From assembly GCA_029268615.1 (NCBI GenBank), contig JAQWNM010000005.1, forward strand, positions 94,437 to 158,436: DNA of 64,000 nucleotides, written 5' to 3'. Position 1 is the first letter of the stretch. Every line of letters starts with the position of its first letter. This document shows positions 60,692 through 64,000 of the stretch, in pieces. The stretch is from SAR86 cluster bacterium. Lineage in GTDB: Bacteria; Pseudomonadota; Gammaproteobacteria; Magnimaribacterales; Magnimaribacteraceae. Under the pieces are notes generated by a model. The model made no database searches and had not been told where the DNA came from. It saw only the letters and a program-made list of their open reading frames with translations. A program made the translations under genes and the position numbers.

Positions 60692-62671
60692 ATGCGTAAA
60701 ACATTTATATCAATCAGCCTACTGTTTTCAATATTAGTAATGGGGGGTGGTCTTACTCAAGAAAGTTATTGGGATATTCAGTCCGTTTCAAATCCACTTA
60801 TTAGCCCAGATGGAACATATGTAATTTTTACAAAAAAATTTATTGATAAAAAAAATGATAAGCGCATAACTGAACATTGGATTATGAACAAAGATGGTTC
60901 TAACAAGAGGTTTTTTGTAGAGGGTTCTAATCTTAAGTGGTCCCCCGGAAGTAAAAAAATTGCTTATGTAAAGGAGGATGAGAACGACACATCTCAAATA
61001 TATGTTAAAAATTTAATTAATGAATCTGAATCAAAAATTACTAATTTTGGTCACAATGTAAAAGACTTTTCATGTTCACCAAACGGAGAATTTTTTTCTT
61101 TCTCAGCTTTTCAGGAATATGAAGATAATTGGATCATTGATATACCTGGGAAAGTTGATGGCGAGGAATATGAGTGGACGGAAGAACCAACTGTTGTAAC
61201 AACCATGCATTGGCGTGCAGATAGAATTGGAGAATTAGAAAGCGGTGAAAATCATTTATTTTTGGTTGATTCTAGTGGCGGCGCTGCAATTAAGGTCTCA
61301 GACTGGGGTTTAGACTATATAGATGATTTGCACTGGCTAAATAATTCTCAAATATTATTTACAGGCAACAATTCCCTCGATGATTTACAAACACCATGGA
61401 AGCAGACTTCAGTCTTTCTGTTAAATGTTCAAAATAAAAAACTTGAAAAAATTTCTGATCAAAAAGGCGTATTTATGAAGCCCAAGGCATCTATTGATGG
61501 AAAGAAAATTGCTTTTATAGGTCATCCATCTAAAGATTATTCTTCAGTGGCTCATGATGTGTATGTTCACGATATAAGTTCCGGAAAAAATAAACAATCT
61601 ACAAAAAATATAAGTTCATCGCCTAAAAATTTATTTTGGCTGCCAGGAAATCAACTGGTTTTTGATTTAGATGCAAGAGGCTCATCAAAAGTAATGAAAC
61701 TTGATATAGATAATTTAAATCTTACAGAGGTTATTTCTGGTTTCACTGATCAATTTTTTCTTAGCTCAGTGCATAAAGATATTTTATATGGCACTCATGC
61801 AACGCCTAATAGACCTGGTGAAATTGCCTCAATAATGAATAGTCGATTAACTAGACTGACAGAATTTAATGAGCTGATCTTAGGTGAATATAATTTGGGG
61901 AAAACCCATGAGGTTAATTACCAAGCTCCAGATGGAACTCCAATTCAGGGTTGGTATATAACTCCCCCAGATTTTGATGAAAATAAAACATATCCCTTGA
62001 TTTTGATTATTCATGGGGGTCCACACGCAATGTATAGACCAGCTTTTAATTATTCATGGCATCAATTTGCAAGTGATGGATATGTTGTTTTATTTACTAA
62101 CCCAAGAGGCAGTACTGGCTATGGCACTGAGTTTGCAAATGTAATTGATAACGATTATCCCGGTGCTGGCGACTTATCAGATTTACTTGCAGGAGTCGAC
62201 TATATTACAGACAAAGGTATTATTGATACATCTAGAATGTATGTTCAGGGCTGCAGTGGCGGCGGCGTATTAACCGCATGGGTAGTTGGGCATGATGACA
62301 GGTTTGCAGCTGCTGCCTCCTTATGCCCAGTGACAAATTGGATATCTATGGTTGGGACTACTGATATTCCCGCATGGACATTTGAATGGTTTGACAAACC
62401 TTTCTGGGAAGATCCTTTGAACTGGCTTGATAGATCACCAATCATGAGAACTGGATTTATTAATACACCAACATTGTTTATGACCGGCGTTCTCGATATT
62501 AGAACACCTATGCCTCAAACTGAAGAGATGTATGTTGCACTAAAAGAAGCGGGAGTTGATACAGCTTTAATTAGAATGAATGAAGAATGGCATGGAACAA
62601 GTTCTAAACCATCTAATTGGTTTAGAACATATGGCTATTTAACTGAATGGTACGAACGCTATAAGAAATAA
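60692..62671 (+). CDS. exported S9 family prolyl-oligopeptidase-type peptidase
   Basis: The 659-residue protein has a signal peptide (MRKTFISISLLFSILVMGGG), a beta-propeller domain of repeated TolB-like units (SPDGTYVIFTK, SPNGEFFSFSA) and a C-terminal alpha/beta hydrolase domain. The catalytic residues can be placed in GCSGGGVL (Ser), TGVLDIRTPM (Asp) and EEWHGTSSKPSN (His). IHGGPHAMY gives the oxyanion element. AAGGGG lies before the ATG. It is a periplasmic aminopeptidase for short or proline-containing peptides, likely used in nutrient scavenging. Confidence 0.93.
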   Translation: MRKTFISISLLFSILVMGGGLTQESYWDIQSVSNPLISPDGTYVIFTKKFIDKKNDKRITEHWIMNKDGSNKRFFVEGSNLKWSPGSKKIAYVKEDENDTSQIYVKNLINESESKITNFGHNVKDFSCSPNGEFFSFSAFQEYEDNWIIDIPGKVDGEEYEWTEEPTVVTTMHWRADRIGELESGENHLFLVDSSGGAAIKVSDWGLDYIDDLHWLNNSQILFTGNNSLDDLQTPWKQTSVFLLNVQNKKLEKISDQKGVFMKPKASIDGKKIAFIGHPSKDYSSVAHDVYVHDISSGKNKQSTKNISSSPKNLFWLPGNQLVFDLDARGSSKVMKLDIDNLNLTEVISGFTDQFFLSSVHKDILYGTHATPNRPGEIASIMNSRLTRLTEFNELILGEYNLGKTHEVNYQAPDGTPIQGWYITPPDFDENKTYPLILIIHGGPHAMYRPAFNYSWHQFASDGYVVLFTNPRGSTGYGTEFANVIDNDYPGAGDLSDLLAGVDYITDKGIIDTSRMYVQGCSGGGVLTAWVVGHDDRFAAAASLCPVTNWISMVGTTDIPAWTFEWFDKPFWEDPLNWLDRSPIMRTGFINTPTLFMTGVLDIRTPMPQTEEMYVALKEAGVDTALIRMNEEWHGTSSKPSNWFRTYGYLTEWYERYKK

Positions 62672-62679
62672 TTAGATAT

Positions 62680-63870
62680 CTATGAAAGCGAGCTTTCAAA
62701 AGAGATGCCAGCTTTTATTAATCGTGATATGAGTGGCTGCCCAAGTCCAGACGCTGAGGTTAAGACTCCACCGTAATGAGATCCACCAGGAAGACTATCT
62801 GCATCTTCAATCAAGCAAAGTGCGCACTCTGAGACTAGCTTTGAAGTAACTTTGTATCCTGGATCACCCTTACCATGCATAGTAAAAACTGATTTCAGCC
62901 CATCTTCTGTTTCAACGATAAATTTACAATCAAACCAACCGTTTTCTTGGACAGCTTCTGAAGGCCCTTCTCCCGGCTTAGGTAAAAATGGTTTAACTAA
63001 TTTTTTTAAAGGGGACATTAAAACTAAAACAGAAATTCCGGTAAGTATCAGTGATTTAAATGCGCTAAACCAAGATCTATGAAATGCATGTTCTTGGTAA
63101 GTGAAGTTAGTGCCATAAGATTCCTGTCTCAAAGCCAACAGCGCTTCAGTTCTTCTTACCACTCTCGTATTTGCAGCGGCCATAATAAATGGCCCTGACC
63201 ATGCTTTAATTTCAGGCTTTTTTGCAATTCCCACTCTGTCACCACTGAGCTGCTTTTGTTCATTTGAATAAGAGTCATTAGGGTTAAGCAGGAATGGGTC
63301 TGTAAGATCATCTCCAAGATCTAATTCTCCCATTGAGAACATTGTTTCAAGCGTTCCCCCTGATGCTCCTCCCTTATATGAATGGAATGATTCGATTCTT
63401 TTAATTGGTTTTCCAATAGCTTTAGCTGAAAAGAAAGTTCCCAAATCTGATGGTATAGAATCAAACCCACATGATGGAATTATCCTGATACCTTTTGCTA
63501 ATGCCTCTGCATGATGCTTCTCTATCAAACCCTTAACCCAAAAATTTTCACCAGTAATATCTACATAATGAGCATGGTTTTTGATGCAAGATGCCACCAA
63601 CTTAGATCCATATCTATGAAAGGGTCCAGTTGTAGACAAGATTACTTTTGCTCTTGCGGTTAAATCATCTAACGCACTTTCATCATCAGAATCAGCAATT
63701 AAAATTTCTACTTTTGTTTGATTATCTTCTGCAACTTTTTTCAGTTTTGTTAAGTTCCTGCCAGCCATTGCCCAGGTGACTGTTGTATCTAGTGATTGAA
63801 AATATTTAACGCAAAGCTTTCCAGTAAACCCAGTGGCACCATAAATAATGATATCTATATCTTTTTCCAT
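62680..63870 (-). CDS. saccharopine dehydrogenase-like (trans-acting enoyl reductase) protein
   Basis: The protein begins with IDIIIYGATGFTGKLCVKYF and continues with WAMAGRNLTKL, LSTTGPFHRYGSKLVASC, YVDITGENFWVKGLI and CGFDSIPSDLG, the pattern of saccharopine-dehydrogenase-like oxidoreductases that include trans-acting enoyl reductases. The open frame reaches 63981, but the ATG at 63870 matches the family start. Length is 396 residues. A hydrophobic stretch near residues 255-275 could anchor it to the membrane. Mycobacterial relatives act in lipid synthesis; the role here is unknown. Confidence 0.85.
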   Translation of the reverse strand: MEKDIDIIIYGATGFTGKLCVKYFQSLDTTVTWAMAGRNLTKLKKVAEDNQTKVEILIADSDDESALDDLTARAKVILSTTGPFHRYGSKLVASCIKNHAHYVDITGENFWVKGLIEKHHAEALAKGIRIIPSCGFDSIPSDLGTFFSAKAIGKPIKRIESFHSYKGGASGGTLETMFSMGELDLGDDLTDPFLLNPNDSYSNEQKQLSGDRVGIAKKPEIKAWSGPFIMAAANTRVVRRTEALLALRQESYGTNFTYQEHAFHRSWFSAFKSLILTGISVLVLMSPLKKLVKPFLPKPGEGPSEAVQENGWFDCKFIVETEDGLKSVFTMHGKGDPGYKVTSKLVSECALCLIEDADSLPGGSHYGGVLTSASGLGQPLISRLIKAGISFESSLS

Positions 63871-63931
63871 ATTAAAAATTGTTGAGTTATTTATTACCTG
63901 ATAATAAAGTGAATAAGGCTTGGAGTAAATT

Positions 63932-64000
63932 ATGAAAATACTTGCAATAGGTGGTTGTGGAAGCATGGGTCGATATGCCATGAGAGCAGCGCAAAACTAT
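63932..64000 (+). CDS. saccharopine dehydrogenase-like NAD(P)-binding protein, 5' part
   Basis: The frame opens with ATG at 63932, with GGAG seven bases upstream, and runs off the right edge after 23 codons. It reads MKILAIGGCGSMGRYAMRAA, a Rossmann GxGxxG opening as in saccharopine dehydrogenases or related reductases. It is divergent from the similar gene at 62680-63870 with only 61 bp between them, which must hold both promoters. Confidence 0.7.
   Translation, partial: MKILAIGGCGSMGRYAMRAAQNY

Noticed and set aside
63871..63981. 37-residue extension of the saccharopine-dehydrogenase-like protein
   Set aside because: It would overlap the divergent gene at 63932 and precedes the conserved Rossmann start at the ATG at 63870.

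Overview
The window looks like a chromosomal segment of an AT-rich, streamlined marine gammaproteobacterium, most probably of the SAR86 type. The basis is a proteorhodopsin at 32.8-33.6 kb whose residues and numbering follow the SAR86 (eBAC31A08-type) protein, a TonB-dependent receptor, many short-chain and medium-chain dehydrogenases, very small intergenic gaps, frequent TTG starts and low GC. No rRNA, tRNA, insertion sequence, phage gene or CRISPR array was found. Taxonomy is an inference from these traits, not from a search.

Layout. 1-2203 (minus) is the 5' part of a large secreted repeat protein that runs off the left edge. 2463-9885 (mostly plus) holds pyrD, a small GST / 2OG-oxygenase / quinone oxidoreductase operon, the prc protease and xthA. 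9882-18011 (minus) holds tadA followed by a surface-polysaccharide block: rmlA, rmlB, a sugar C-methyltransferase, two glycosyltransferases, a methyltransferase and a NeuC-like epimerase. 18070-25597 (minus) carries accessory dehydrogenases and cupins, including a WbuC-like cupin, an RmlD-like reductase and an iron alcohol dehydrogenase. 25653-32659 (minus) has a sterol-desaturase-like protein, DNA photolyase, SDRs, an MBL-fold hydrolase, an aldo/keto reductase and a MAPEG protein. 32799-43160 (minus) has proteorhodopsin with its own promoter and terminator, a PQQ dehydrogenase, cytochrome P450, a 2OG oxygenase, and the formaldehyde-to-formate genes fghA and adhC next to the formate-consuming purT. 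43214-47325 (minus) has an SDR, an alpha/beta hydrolase, selO and a nucleoside phosphorylase.

47405-58995 looks like a catabolic island: a PhlG-like phloroglucinol C-C hydrolase, a TonB-dependent receptor, a tannase/feruloyl-esterase-like enzyme, a carotenoid/lignostilbene-type oxygenase, a nitronate monooxygenase-like protein, two thiolases and an acyl-CoA ligase. Together they could import a phenolic compound, cut it and feed acyl chains into beta-oxidation. The right end has a PsiE-like membrane protein, two unknown small overlapping genes, a CIA30 protein, an S9 peptidase and two divergent saccharopine-dehydrogenase-like genes, the last cut by the right edge.

Several start sites are re-assigned here. 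selO is the most striking: its frame is open well upstream of the first usual start codon and its best start is ATT behind a strong ribosome binding site. A truncated ATP-grasp gene lies at 47405-47569.
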